From positions 27,127 to 91,126 of the forward strand of contig JAFMJV010000007.1 in NCBI GenBank assembly GCA_017853275.1: DNA of 64,000 nucleotides, written 5' to 3'. The notes beneath the pieces were generated by a model, which did no database searches, had not been told where the DNA came from, and saw only the letters and a list, made by a program, of their open reading frames with translations. A program made the position numbers and the translations under genes. Source of the stretch: Chloroflexota bacterium (GTDB lineage: Bacteria > Chloroflexota > Limnocylindria > Limnocylindrales > CSP1-4). Shown here piece by piece: positions 27,624 to 36,497 of this stretch; within the stretch, counting starts at the first letter, position 1, and each line of letters begins with the position of its first letter.

Positions 27624-28729
27624 TGGCCGGTGCGCGTCCCGGCGACGCGCGCCGGACCCTCCCCGCGGACCTCGAGCGGCTCCCCTGGCCGGAGATCGCG
27701 CGGCGTGCTGCAGAGGCGCTCCCGGAACCCACGCGGCGCTACTGGCTGACCGGTGCGCGGGACGGCCGCGCGATGGAGGAGAGCGCCGCTGCCTGGGGCG
27801 CGTGGTGGATCCGCCCCCGCCGGCTCGGCGGCGAGGAGGACACCCCCATCCTCGCCACGCACCTCGCGGGGACCCCGGTCGCTCACCCGGTCGTGGTGGG
27901 CCCGTCCGCTGCGCACCGGCTGGGGACGCCGCGCGGGGAGCTCGCCACGGCGGAGGCGGTCGCGGCGCACGGCGGGCTGATCGTGGTCTCCACGAGCGCG
28001 ACCGTCCCGATCGAGGAGATCGCCCGCGTGCCGGGGATCCGCTTCTGGTTCCAGCTCTACCCGCTCGCGGATGCCACGGGGACGGAGGCGATGGTCCGGC
28101 GTGCCGTGGACGCGGGGGCGGAGGCGATCGTCCTCACCGTGGACATGACCGCGGACGGACGCTCCGGCGACCTCCCGGCGAGCGGCTTCGTCACGCCGGC
28201 GGGGATCGGCTACCCGATGCACCCCGCCGAGGTCGCCCGGCTCCCGCGGCTCGACTGGGGCTGGGCGACGGCGCTCGCGGGGCGCGCGGGGGTCCCCGTC
28301 CTCCTCAAGGGGATCCTCCATCCCGCGGACGCGCTCCGGGCGGCGGAGCTCGGCTTCGCCGGGGTCGTCGTCTCCACGCACGGCGGGCGGACCCTCGATT
28401 CCGTCCTCCCCTCCGCGCTCGCCCTGCGCGAGATCGCGCCCGCGGTGGGCGGACGGATCCCCCTCCATGCCGATTCCGGGATCCGCCGCGGGAGTGACAT
28501 CCTGAAGGCGCTCGCCCTCGGCGCGCAGGCGGCGTGGGTCGTCCGGCCGGTCCTCTGGGGCCTCGCCCTCGCGGGTGCGGAGGGCGCCGCGGCGGTCATC
28601 GGCCGGCTCGTGCGCGAGCTCGCGGAGGAGATGGCCTTCGCAGGGATCGCGGGCGTGGATGCGATCCCGGACGACCTCCTCGTCCCCCGGATCCCCCTCC
28701 CTCCCCCCTGGCAGCAGGAGATGGCATGA
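27623..28729 (+). CDS. FMN-dependent alpha-hydroxy-acid oxidising protein (3), variant signature
   Basis: VSTHGGRTLDSVLPSALAL; HADSGIRRGSDILKALALGAQAAWV. Confidence 0.84.
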   Translation: MAGARPGDARRTLPADLERLPWPEIARRAAEALPEPTRRYWLTGARDGRAMEESAAAWGAWWIRPRRLGGEEDTPILATHLAGTPVAHPVVVGPSAAHRLGTPRGELATAEAVAAHGGLIVVSTSATVPIEEIARVPGIRFWFQLYPLADATGTEAMVRRAVDAGAEAIVLTVDMTADGRSGDLPASGFVTPAGIGYPMHPAEVARLPRLDWGWATALAGRAGVPVLLKGILHPADALRAAELGFAGVVVSTHGGRTLDSVLPSALALREIAPAVGGRIPLHADSGIRRGSDILKALALGAQAAWVVRPVLWGLALAGAEGAAAVIGRLVRELAEEMAFAGIAGVDAIPDDLLVPRIPLPPPWQQEMA

Positions 28730-29772
28730 CGGCCGAGACCGCGCACTGGTGGTGCACCGCCCCGGGGGTCGCCGAGCGACGCCTCGAGACCCTCCCCGAG
28801 CCCGGGCCGGGCGAGCTCCGCGTCCGGGTCGCGTACACCGCGATCAGCCCCGGGAGCAACCTCCACGTCTGGCGGACCGGGGGATACGGGCCGGGTGGCG
28901 CGAGCGTCCCGGAGGACCTCGTCTACATGGGGAGCGGCATCGTGGAGCGGACCGGCCCCGGGGTGAGCTCCGTGGCGGCGGGCGACCGGGTCGTCATCCG
29001 CGGCGTGGGCCACCAGGCGGCGATCGTCGTCCCCGAGGCGCGCGTCGTGCGCGTGCCGGACGGGCTCCGGCTCCGCGACGCGGCGCTCTCCTACCTGCCG
29101 AGCTGGGCGGTGAGCGCCCTCCACCTCGGACGCTATGCGGCGGCGGAGACGATCGTCGTCACCGGGCTCGGGCTCGTGGGCTGCTCGGCCGCGCTCGTCG
29201 CGGAGCGGATGGGGGCGCGCGTCCTCGGGCTGGACGTGGATCCCGTCCGGGTCGCCTTCGCGGAGACGCTCGGCCTCGGGGCGGTCGCGCAGGTCGGGAC
29301 GCCGGAGGGCGCGGCTGCGGAGGCTGCCTTCCTCGCCCCGGGCGGTGGCCCGGACCTCGTCCTCGAGACGACCGGCGCCTATGCCGGGCTCGGCGAGGCG
29401 ATCCGGGTCGCGCGGGACTGGACGCGGATCGCGCTCATGGGGATCCACCGCCGCGCGCCGTCCGAGGCGGAAGCGGCCGCGCTCCACCGGGCCCTCACCA
29501 CCTACCCCGCGAAGCTCCACTACGGGCGGCTCTCGTTCATCGGGGTGGGGAGCGACCCGGAGGAGCACCCGGTCCCGGGGCCGTCCCGCGCGACGCCGCG
29601 GACGAACCTCGCCTGGGTCCTGGAGCAGGCTGCACGGGGGATGCTCCCGATCGGCCGGCTCGTCACGGAGGTCCTGCCGCCGGATGCGATCGGATCGGCG
29701 CTGGACCGGATGGCCGGCGGGGAGACCCGTCTCGTCGGCGTCGTCTTCGACTGGGCAACGGGAGAGGAGTGA
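28726..29772 (+). CDS. Zinc-binding alcohol dehydrogenase family (MDR)
   Basis: MDR fold; VVTGLGLVGCSAALVAERMGARVLGLDVDP; ATGA overlap with the upstream gene. Confidence 0.8.
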   Translation: MTAETAHWWCTAPGVAERRLETLPEPGPGELRVRVAYTAISPGSNLHVWRTGGYGPGGASVPEDLVYMGSGIVERTGPGVSSVAAGDRVVIRGVGHQAAIVVPEARVVRVPDGLRLRDAALSYLPSWAVSALHLGRYAAAETIVVTGLGLVGCSAALVAERMGARVLGLDVDPVRVAFAETLGLGAVAQVGTPEGAAAEAAFLAPGGGPDLVLETTGAYAGLGEAIRVARDWTRIALMGIHRRAPSEAEAAALHRALTTYPAKLHYGRLSFIGVGSDPEEHPVPGPSRATPRTNLAWVLEQAARGMLPIGRLVTEVLPPDAIGSALDRMAGGETRLVGVVFDWATGEE

Positions 29773-29776
29773 GAGG

Positions 29777-30712
29777 ATGACGAGCGTGACGCGCTACCCC
29801 CGGACGATCCTCGTGGCCTGCCCCACACCGTGGGACGCGGACCTCGAGCTGGATGAGCCCACCTTCCGCGCGGAGGTGCGCGCCGTCCTTGCCGCGGGCT
29901 ACACGGACCTCTACATCTTCGGGACCGGCGGGGAGGGCTACGCGGTGGACACCGCGCGCTTCCGGCGCGTGACGGAGGTCTTCGCGGACGAGGTCCTGGG
30001 GAAGCCGGGGATCCGCCCGATGGTGGGCGTGATCGGGCTCTCCACGGCGATCATCAACGAGCGGATCGCGATCGCCCACGCGATCGGCTTCCGGACCTTC
30101 CAGATCTCGCTCCCCGCGTGGGGTGCCGTGAACGACACGGAGCTCCTCACCTTCTTCCGGGGCGTCTGCGGGGCGTGGCCCGATTCGCTCTTCCTGAACT
30201 ACAACCTGCCGCGCACGAAGCGCGTCCTCAACGGGCGCGACTACGCACGGATCATCCCCGAGGTCCCGAACCTCGTGGCCACCAAGACGACGAGCGGCGG
30301 CCTTGCGGGCGCGGAGGATCTCCTCCGCCACAGCCCGGAGCTCCAGCACTTCATGGGCGAGGGGAACTTCCCCCACGGGGCGATGCTCGGGGAGTGCTCG
30401 CTCCTCGCCTCCTACGCCGAGCTCTCGCCGGCCAAGACGAACGCCCTCTTCCAGGCCGGCGTGGCCCAGGATACGGCGACCCTCTTCTCGCTCCAGCACG
30501 AGCTCCAGCAGATGCAGACGGACCTCTGGTCCACGCCCGCCAGCGCGGTCCACATGGACGGCGCCTACGACAAGATGCTCGTGAAGCTGGGGATGCTCCC
30601 GGGCTTCCCCCTCCGGCTCCTGCCGCCCTATGCGGGCTACACGGAGGAGGACTACCAGGCGATGCGCCGGATGCTCTCCAGCCGCTGGCCGGAGTGGCTT
30701 CCGGAGGGTTAG
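29777..30712 (+). CDS. Dihydrodipicolinate synthase family (DapA/NanA/KdgD-like) aldolase
   Basis: IFGTGGEGYAVDTARFRRVTE, FLNYNLPRTKR, NLVATKTTSGG (Schiff-base Lys region). Confidence 0.82.
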   Translation: MTSVTRYPRTILVACPTPWDADLELDEPTFRAEVRAVLAAGYTDLYIFGTGGEGYAVDTARFRRVTEVFADEVLGKPGIRPMVGVIGLSTAIINERIAIAHAIGFRTFQISLPAWGAVNDTELLTFFRGVCGAWPDSLFLNYNLPRTKRVLNGRDYARIIPEVPNLVATKTTSGGLAGAEDLLRHSPELQHFMGEGNFPHGAMLGECSLLASYAELSPAKTNALFQAGVAQDTATLFSLQHELQQMQTDLWSTPASAVHMDGAYDKMLVKLGMLPGFPLRLLPPYAGYTEEDYQAMRRMLSSRWPEWLPEG

Positions 30713-31668
30713 CGGGGGTCGCGCGGCAGCGCGGGCCGGACGTCGCTCGCGAAGAGCGCGAGGTCCTCGTGCTCCGGCCAGCCGGTGAAGACGAGCTGGA
30801 AGGCATCGATGCCCAGCTCGGCAAGCCCGCCGAGGTGATCCACGAGCTGGGCCGGGGTCCCGGCGAAGGCGGGGATCGCCGGCCAGGCGGGGGCGGCCCG
30901 TCCCCGCGCAGCCGCCTCGTCCCGGTCGAGGGTGACGGTGAGGTAGAGGGAGCGCCGGAGCGTCGCCGGGTCCCGCCCCTCCGCCGCGCACGCCGCGTCC
31001 AGCCGGGCGAGCGTGGAGCGGACCTTCTCCGGCGGGCGGCTGAGCATGTTCCACCAGTCCGCGTGCCGGGCGGCCACGCGCATCGTGGCCTCCGCCTCCC
31101 CGCCGACCATGACGATCGGGGCCGGGTCCGGGCGGGGGTAGCAGGTGGCCCCGGCGAGCGGGAAGGGGCTCTCCGGCCGGTCGACCGGACCGCCGGTCCA
31201 GAGGAGGCGGATCGCCGCGAGCGCGGCGTCGAGCTCCGCCACCCGCGCCTCCGCAGGCGGGAAGGGGATGCCGTACGCGCGGTATTCCGCCTCGTCCCAG
31301 CCGGCCCCATAGCCGAGGATCGGCCGCCCCGGGCGGATCCCGTCCGCCGCGGCCGCGGAGGCCATCAGGGCATCCAGGCTCGCGATCATCTTCGCGAGGA
31401 GCGGCGGGTGGCGGTACCCGACCGCCGCCACGATCGGCCCGATCGAGATCCCCGGGTGGCGCGAGGCGACCCAGGCCAGGAGGGTCCAGCACTCGAGCCG
31501 GAAGCGCTCCCCCGTCATGAAGTGGTCCGAGATCCAGAGCGAATCGATCGCATCGCCGGCCACCGCGAGCGCCCGGTCCAGGTCCCGGACATAGGTGACG
31601 GGGTCCACCCGCTCCAGCCCGCGCTGGCCGGAGGGCGGGTTATAGCCGACATGGATCGGGCGGGTCAT
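30709..31668 (-). CDS. LLM-class (F420/FMN) luciferase-like oxidoreductase
   Basis: LDRALAVAGDAIDSLWISDHFM, LGYGAGWDEAEYRAYGIPFP, PIVMVGGEAEATMR. Confidence 0.86.
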   Translation of the reverse strand: MTRPIHVGYNPPSGQRGLERVDPVTYVRDLDRALAVAGDAIDSLWISDHFMTGERFRLECWTLLAWVASRHPGISIGPIVAAVGYRHPPLLAKMIASLDALMASAAAADGIRPGRPILGYGAGWDEAEYRAYGIPFPPAEARVAELDAALAAIRLLWTGGPVDRPESPFPLAGATCYPRPDPAPIVMVGGEAEATMRVAARHADWWNMLSRPPEKVRSTLARLDAACAAEGRDPATLRRSLYLTVTLDRDEAAARGRAAPAWPAIPAFAGTPAQLVDHLGGLAELGIDAFQLVFTGWPEHEDLALFASDVRPALPRDPR

Positions 31669-31697
31669 CGGGTGCTCCGGGCTGGTAGGACGACCAC

Positions 31698-31703
31698 ATC
31701 GTA
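31698..31703 (-). promoter_or_regulatory. -10 element TACGAT
   Basis: Upstream of ATG 31668, divergent to 31719. Confidence 0.4.
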
Positions 31704-31718
31704 GCGAGCGCGCGCGGC

Positions 31719-31724
31719 TAGACT
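31719..31724 (+). promoter_or_regulatory. -10 element TAGACT
   Basis: Upstream of ATG 31758. Confidence 0.45.
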
Positions 31725-31757
31725 CGGCCGGTCGGCCGAGACGAGGTGGAGGGGAAG

Positions 31758-32441
31758 ATGGGGCTCATCGACATCAGCGGTCCGATCCGCGACGGCATGT
31801 GGTACTACGGCGAGCCGTACCTGGATATGCCGGTCCACCCGGTGCGCGTGAAGGAGGTCGACTTCCCGCCCCCGTACACGGGCCGGATCTACACCCAGGA
31901 GCTCGAGATGTGCGTCCAGACCGGCTCCTACCTGGAGACCGCCGCGCACGCGATCAAGGGCCGCGAGGAGATCGACGACGTCCCCCTGGAGCGCTCCTGG
32001 ATGGTCCCCGCCGTGGTCATCCATACCCCCAAGGGGCCGCTCGAGAAGGTGACGCTCGCGGAGGCGAAGGCGGACCTCGCCGCGCAGGGCCTCACGATCG
32101 AGAAGGGCGATGCGGTCCTCTTCCATACCGGCTGGGACTCCGCGTACCACGACCCGCAGCGCTACCTGACGCAGATGCCGTACATCGCGGGCGACCTGAT
32201 GCACTGGGTGATGGACCACGAGCCGGGGATCATCGGCTGCGACACCCCGCGCGCCGATTCCCCGACCGATCCGCAGCACTTCTTCGAGCGCTTCTTCTCC
32301 ACGCAGATCCTCCTCCTCGGCTGCGTGACGAACCTGGGCGCCGTGCCGCGCGGCGGCCCCAAGACGCGCCTGTGCGCGCTCCCGCTGCCGATCGACGGCG
32401 CGTGCGCCTCTCCCGTGCGGGTCGTCCTCGTCACACCCTAG
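31758..32441 (+). CDS. Cyclase family protein (kynurenine formamidase-like fold)
   Basis: DISGPIRDGMWYYG, QTGSYLETAAHAIKG, GDAVLFHTGWD, IIGCDTPRADSP. Confidence 0.78.
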   Translation: MGLIDISGPIRDGMWYYGEPYLDMPVHPVRVKEVDFPPPYTGRIYTQELEMCVQTGSYLETAAHAIKGREEIDDVPLERSWMVPAVVIHTPKGPLEKVTLAEAKADLAAQGLTIEKGDAVLFHTGWDSAYHDPQRYLTQMPYIAGDLMHWVMDHEPGIIGCDTPRADSPTDPQHFFERFFSTQILLLGCVTNLGAVPRGGPKTRLCALPLPIDGACASPVRVVLVTP

Positions 32442-32447
32442 GCGCAC

Positions 32448-32479
32448 GCCGGGGCGCGGCCGCGCCGGTCAGCCCCGGC
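32448..32479. terminator. Bidirectional hairpin between convergent genes
   Basis: gccgggg/gccccggc arms around ggcgcggccgcgcc. Confidence 0.4.
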
Positions 32480-33335
32480 CCCACTCCCGGGCGATCCCCT
32501 CGGCGATCCCGATCCGTGGCCGGCCGAGCGTGCGCTCGAGACGCCGGATATCGGCGACCCAGCTCGGCGACGGCTCGGCGCCCCGGACGAAGCGGGGCGT
32601 CGCCCCGACGGCGCGCGCGAGGTGCTCCACGAAGGTGACCCGGGAGACCGCCTCGGGCCCGGCCACGTTGACCACGCGCGGCGGACGGGCGACCTCGGCG
32701 GCGCGGATCGTGAGCGCCACCGCATCGTCCACGTGGATCGGGTTCATCCACGGACCGTCGTCCGCGCCGGTCTCGATCGGCGCACCGGCCGCGAGAAGCT
32801 CGAGGAAGCGCAGGATCATCGGGTTCGACCCATCCCGCGCGTAGGGTGCGTAGTAGCGGAGGGACGAGACGGCGAAGGGCCAGCGGTAGGCGAGGAGCGC
32901 CTGCTCCGCGAGGTGCTTCGTCAGGTTGTACGGGTTCGGGGGGCGGGCGGCGGCCCGCTCCGAGACCGCGCTCCCGCTCGGCCCTGCCCCGGCGATCCCC
33001 CCGGTGGAGCCGTAGACGAAGCGCCGGACGCCGGCCCCGGCAGCCCATTCCAGGAGGGCGAGCGCCCCGGTCACGTTCGTCCCCGCGAGCTCCATCAGGC
33101 CGGGGTCGCGCCCGTACGGGTCGTCGATCCGGGAGGCCTCATGGATGACCACCTCGATCCCGGCGGGGAGGGCGGCGGGGTCGAGCCGCTCGAGATCCGC
33201 CTCCAGCCAGGTGACGCCGGCCGGGGCGGGACCGGGCGGACGGCGCACGAGGGCCACGACCTCGTGGCGCGCCGCGAGCGCCGGGAGGAGATGCCGGCCC
33301 ACGAAGCCGGTGGCGCCGGTGAGCAGGACGCGCAT
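32469..33335 (-). CDS. NAD(P)-dependent epimerase/dehydratase
   Basis: MRVLLTGATGFVGRHLLPAL (GxxGxxG); PYNLTKHLAEQ (YxxxK). Confidence 0.87.
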   Translation of the reverse strand: MRVLLTGATGFVGRHLLPALAARHEVVALVRRPPGPAPAGVTWLEADLERLDPAALPAGIEVVIHEASRIDDPYGRDPGLMELAGTNVTGALALLEWAAGAGVRRFVYGSTGGIAGAGPSGSAVSERAAARPPNPYNLTKHLAEQALLAYRWPFAVSSLRYYAPYARDGSNPMILRFLELLAAGAPIETGADDGPWMNPIHVDDAVALTIRAAEVARPPRVVNVAGPEAVSRVTFVEHLARAVGATPRFVRGAEPSPSWVADIRRLERTLGRPRIGIAEGIAREWGRG

Positions 33336-33411
33336 CAGGGACGGACCGTGAGGTCCGAGCCGGCCTCCGCGGGGAGGAGCCCGGGTCTCGTCCGGCCGCC
33401 GAAGCGGTCGC

Positions 33412-34605
33412 TCATCCCGCGGCCTCCGCCGGCTCCCGGGCCAGGCTCCGGCCGTCCCCGGCGTCGAAGAGGTAGAGGCGCGCCGGGTCGTAGAAGAGCT
33501 CGACCCGTTCGCCGTGGCGGACCTCCCGGCGGACGTCCAGGCGCGCCGTGAAGCGGCTCCGGGCGGGCTCGGCGAGGAGCGTCTCCTCGTCCTCCGTCCG
33601 GGCGGCGACCGGTCCCGCGTGATAGCGCGGCGCGTCCACCGGGAAGACGATGAGCTGCTCCGCCCCGAGATGCTCCACGACCTCCGCCTCCACCGGTAGC
33701 CGGACCGCCGTGGAGGTGCCGTCATCCGCGGCCACATCCGCGGCGCGCAGCGCGAAGTCCGCCGGCCGCAGCCCTGCGATCACCTGCGAGCGCGCCCCCA
33801 CCCGTGCCCGCTGGGCTTCCGTGAGCGGGAGCCGGTGGTCGCCGAGGCGCAGATCGCCGTCCGCGACCTCCGCGATCGCGAGGTTCATCGCGGGAGAGCC
33901 GATGAAGCCGGCCACGAAGGCGTTCGCGGGCTCGCGGTAGAGCCGGCCCGGCGCGTCCACCTGCTGGATCTCGCCGTCGAGCATGACGCAGACGCGATCC
34001 CCCAGGGTCATCGCCTCGGTCTGGTCGTGGGTGACATAGACGGTCGTGACGCCGAGCCGGTCGTGGAGCCGGGCGAGCTCCGCGCGCATGCTCACGCGGA
34101 GCTTGGCGTCCAGGTTCGAGAGCGGCTCGTCCATGAGGTAGACGACCGGCTGCCGGACCATCGCGCGCCCGATCGCGACGCGCTGGCGCTGGCCACCCGA
34201 AAGCATCCCCGGCCGGCGTGCCATCAGCTCGCCGAGCCCGAGCGCCCCCGCGATCCCGCCGACCCGCTCGCCGATCACCTCCCGCGGCGTCCGGCGCCGG
34301 CGCAGCCCGAAGGCGAGGTTCTCCTGCACGTCCATGTGGGGATAGAGCGCGTAGCTCTGGAAGACCATCGCGATATCGCGCTCGGAGGGCGAGAGGTCCG
34401 TGACATCCCGCTCGCCGATGAGGACCGCACCGTCCGTCACCGTCTCCAGGCCCGCGATCAGCCGCAGGAGCGTGGACTTCCCGCAGCCTGACGGCCCCAC
34501 GAGGACGATGAACTCGCCGTCACCGATCTCCAGGTCCAGGCCCCGGATCGCCGCGAAGCCGTTGGGGAAGACCTTGCGGATCCCCGAGAGCGTGACCGAG
34601 GCCAT
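33412..34605 (-). CDS. Sugar ABC transporter ATP-binding protein (UgpC/MalK-like)
   Basis: GPSGCGKSTLLRLIAG, LSGGQRQRVAIGRAM, YLMDEPLSNLDAKLRVSMR; C-terminal OB/TOBE. Confidence 0.91.
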   Translation of the reverse strand: MASVTLSGIRKVFPNGFAAIRGLDLEIGDGEFIVLVGPSGCGKSTLLRLIAGLETVTDGAVLIGERDVTDLSPSERDIAMVFQSYALYPHMDVQENLAFGLRRRRTPREVIGERVGGIAGALGLGELMARRPGMLSGGQRQRVAIGRAMVRQPVVYLMDEPLSNLDAKLRVSMRAELARLHDRLGVTTVYVTHDQTEAMTLGDRVCVMLDGEIQQVDAPGRLYREPANAFVAGFIGSPAMNLAIAEVADGDLRLGDHRLPLTEAQRARVGARSQVIAGLRPADFALRAADVAADDGTSTAVRLPVEAEVVEHLGAEQLIVFPVDAPRYHAGPVAARTEDEETLLAEPARSRFTARLDVRREVRHGERVELFYDPARLYLFDAGDGRSLAREPAEAAG

Positions 34606-34616
34606 CCCGATCCTCC

Positions 34617-35495
34617 CTACCGGCCCGACGAGATCGTCGCGAACCCGCGGTCGAGCTGCCGCTGGATCGTCGCGAAGAGGGCGAGGACCGGGACGGTCCC
34701 GAGGAGCGCCATGAACATCAGGCGCTGCCAGTCGATATCCCACTTGCCGATGCTCGCGAAGACGCCCACGGAGACGGGCTGGTTCTCCGGGCTCGCGATG
34801 AGGAAGGTGACCGCGAAGATGAACTCGTTCCAGCCGATGATGAAGGCGTACATCGCGGTCGCCACGAGCCCCGGCACGGAGAGCGGGAGGATCATCCGGA
34901 AGAGGATCCCGAGCCGGCCGTACCCGTCGATCCGGGCCGCCTCCTCGATCTCCACGGGGATCGAGCGGAAGAAGCCGGTGAGGAGCCAGATCGAGAAGGG
35001 GAGCGTGAAGGCGGAGCCCGCGATGATCACGCCCTCCATGCTCCCCAGGAGGCCCGTCTCCTTGTAGAGACGGAAGAGCGGGATGAGAAGGACGACCGGC
35101 GAGAACATCTGGGTGATGAGGACGAGGTCGAGGAAGAGGCGCCGTCCCCGGAACTCGTGGCGGGCGAGCACGTAGGCGGCCGGCACCCCGGCGACCATCA
35201 CGAGGATCGTGTTCCCGATGGCGATCGTGAAGGAGTTCCGGAAGTAGCCCCAGATCGAGGGGTCCGCGAGGGTCCGCTGAAGCCCCGAGAGGTCGATCGT
35301 GTCCGGGATCCAGTGCGCCGGCCCGGCCAGCTCCTGGGGCGACTTCAGCGCCGTGGAGAGCATGACGAGATACGGGAAGGCGCTGAGGATCGTGAAGAAG
35401 ACGATCCCGCCCCAGAGGAGGAGCGAGAGCCCGAATGGCCGGTCGCCGGGGGAGCGGCGGGAGCGGGCGCGCACGGGGCGGGCGGCGGCAGCCAT
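34617..35495 (-). CDS. Carbohydrate ABC transporter permease (MalG-like)
   Basis: TM segments; EEAARIDGYGRLGILFRMILPLSVPG EAA loop. Confidence 0.9.
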   Translation of the reverse strand: MAAAARPVRARSRRSPGDRPFGLSLLLWGGIVFFTILSAFPYLVMLSTALKSPQELAGPAHWIPDTIDLSGLQRTLADPSIWGYFRNSFTIAIGNTILVMVAGVPAAYVLARHEFRGRRLFLDLVLITQMFSPVVLLIPLFRLYKETGLLGSMEGVIIAGSAFTLPFSIWLLTGFFRSIPVEIEEAARIDGYGRLGILFRMILPLSVPGLVATAMYAFIIGWNEFIFAVTFLIASPENQPVSVGVFASIGKWDIDWQRLMFMALLGTVPVLALFATIQRQLDRGFATISSGR

Positions 35496-36478
35496 CAGCC
35501 CACCTTCGTCCGGTGGATGAGGAGGTGGACGTAGGCGAGGCTGAGCGCGAGGAGGGCGCACAGGACGACGACCGCGAGCGTGGAGGCCATCCCGAAGTCG
35601 AGCAGCTGGAAGCCCTTCTGGTAGAGCCACGTCGCGAGGATGTCCGTCCGGTTCACCGGACCGCCGCCGGTCATCACGAAGATGATCGGGAAGCTGTTGA
35701 AGCAGACGACGAAGTTCGCGAGGGTCGTGATGAGGAGCATCGTCCGCGTCAGCGGGAGGGTGATCCGGACCGTCTGCGCCACGCGGGAGGCGCCGTCGAT
35801 CGAGGCCGCCTCGTAGAGGTCCCGCGGGACCGAGCGCATCGCCGCCGCGAGCATCACGCCCGTGAGGGGGACGGAGACGCAGACCCCCACGAAGATCAGC
35901 GCGACCCACGCCTGGGGGACGTTCGCGAGCCACGCGATCCCGCCCTTCGCCGGCCCGAAGCCGGCGAGCGTGTGGTTGACGAGGTTCTCCGGCTGGAAGG
36001 CGAAGCCCCACACGACCGCGGAGAAGGCGAGCGAGGTCGCCGCGGGGAGGATGACGATCGTGCGGAAGATCGCCCGGCCCCGGAAGCGCTGGACGAGGAC
36101 GATCGCGAGCAGGTAGGCGAGGACGGTCGTGATCCCCACCACGCCGATCGTCCACAGGAAGGTCTGGCCGGTGATCTTCCAGAAGAGCGGGTCGTTCCAG
36201 AGCTTCACGAAGTTGTCCACGCCGTTGAACGTGCCCGGGTCGTTGATCCCCTTGTTCTTCTGGAAGGCGAGCCAGATCGACTGGAGGGTGGGGTAGAGGA
36301 AGACGAAGCCGAGCAGGAGCGCGGCAGGCAGCAGGTAGAGGTAGGCCGTCTCGATCCGCCGCCGCCGGCGCGGGCTGCGTCCGAGCGTGACGGACCCCGG
36401 GACGGTGGGGCGATCCGAGGACCGTCCCACCCCGACCGCAGGCGCCGACGCCTGAGCGGTCCGTCCCGGGGCCGTCAT
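35495..36478 (-). CDS. Carbohydrate ABC transporter permease (MalF-like); start could be GTG 36430
   Basis: TM segments; YEAASIDGASRVAQTVRITLPLTR EAA loop. Confidence 0.86.
   Translation of the reverse strand: MTAPGRTAQASAPAVGVGRSSDRPTVPGSVTLGRSPRRRRRIETAYLYLLPAALLLGFVFLYPTLQSIWLAFQKNKGINDPGTFNGVDNFVKLWNDPLFWKITGQTFLWTIGVVGITTVLAYLLAIVLVQRFRGRAIFRTIVILPAATSLAFSAVVWGFAFQPENLVNHTLAGFGPAKGGIAWLANVPQAWVALIFVGVCVSVPLTGVMLAAAMRSVPRDLYEAASIDGASRVAQTVRITLPLTRTMLLITTLANFVVCFNSFPIIFVMTGGGPVNRTDILATWLYQKGFQLLDFGMASTLAVVVLCALLALSLAYVHLLIHRTKVG
36434..36461 (-). terminator. Hairpin at the SBP-permease junction
   Basis: gaccg-caggcg-ccga-cgcctg-(ag)-cggtc: 11 pairs, one 2-nt bulge. Confidence 0.45.
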
Positions 36479-36497
36479 GGGTTCCAGGAGCTCGCGA

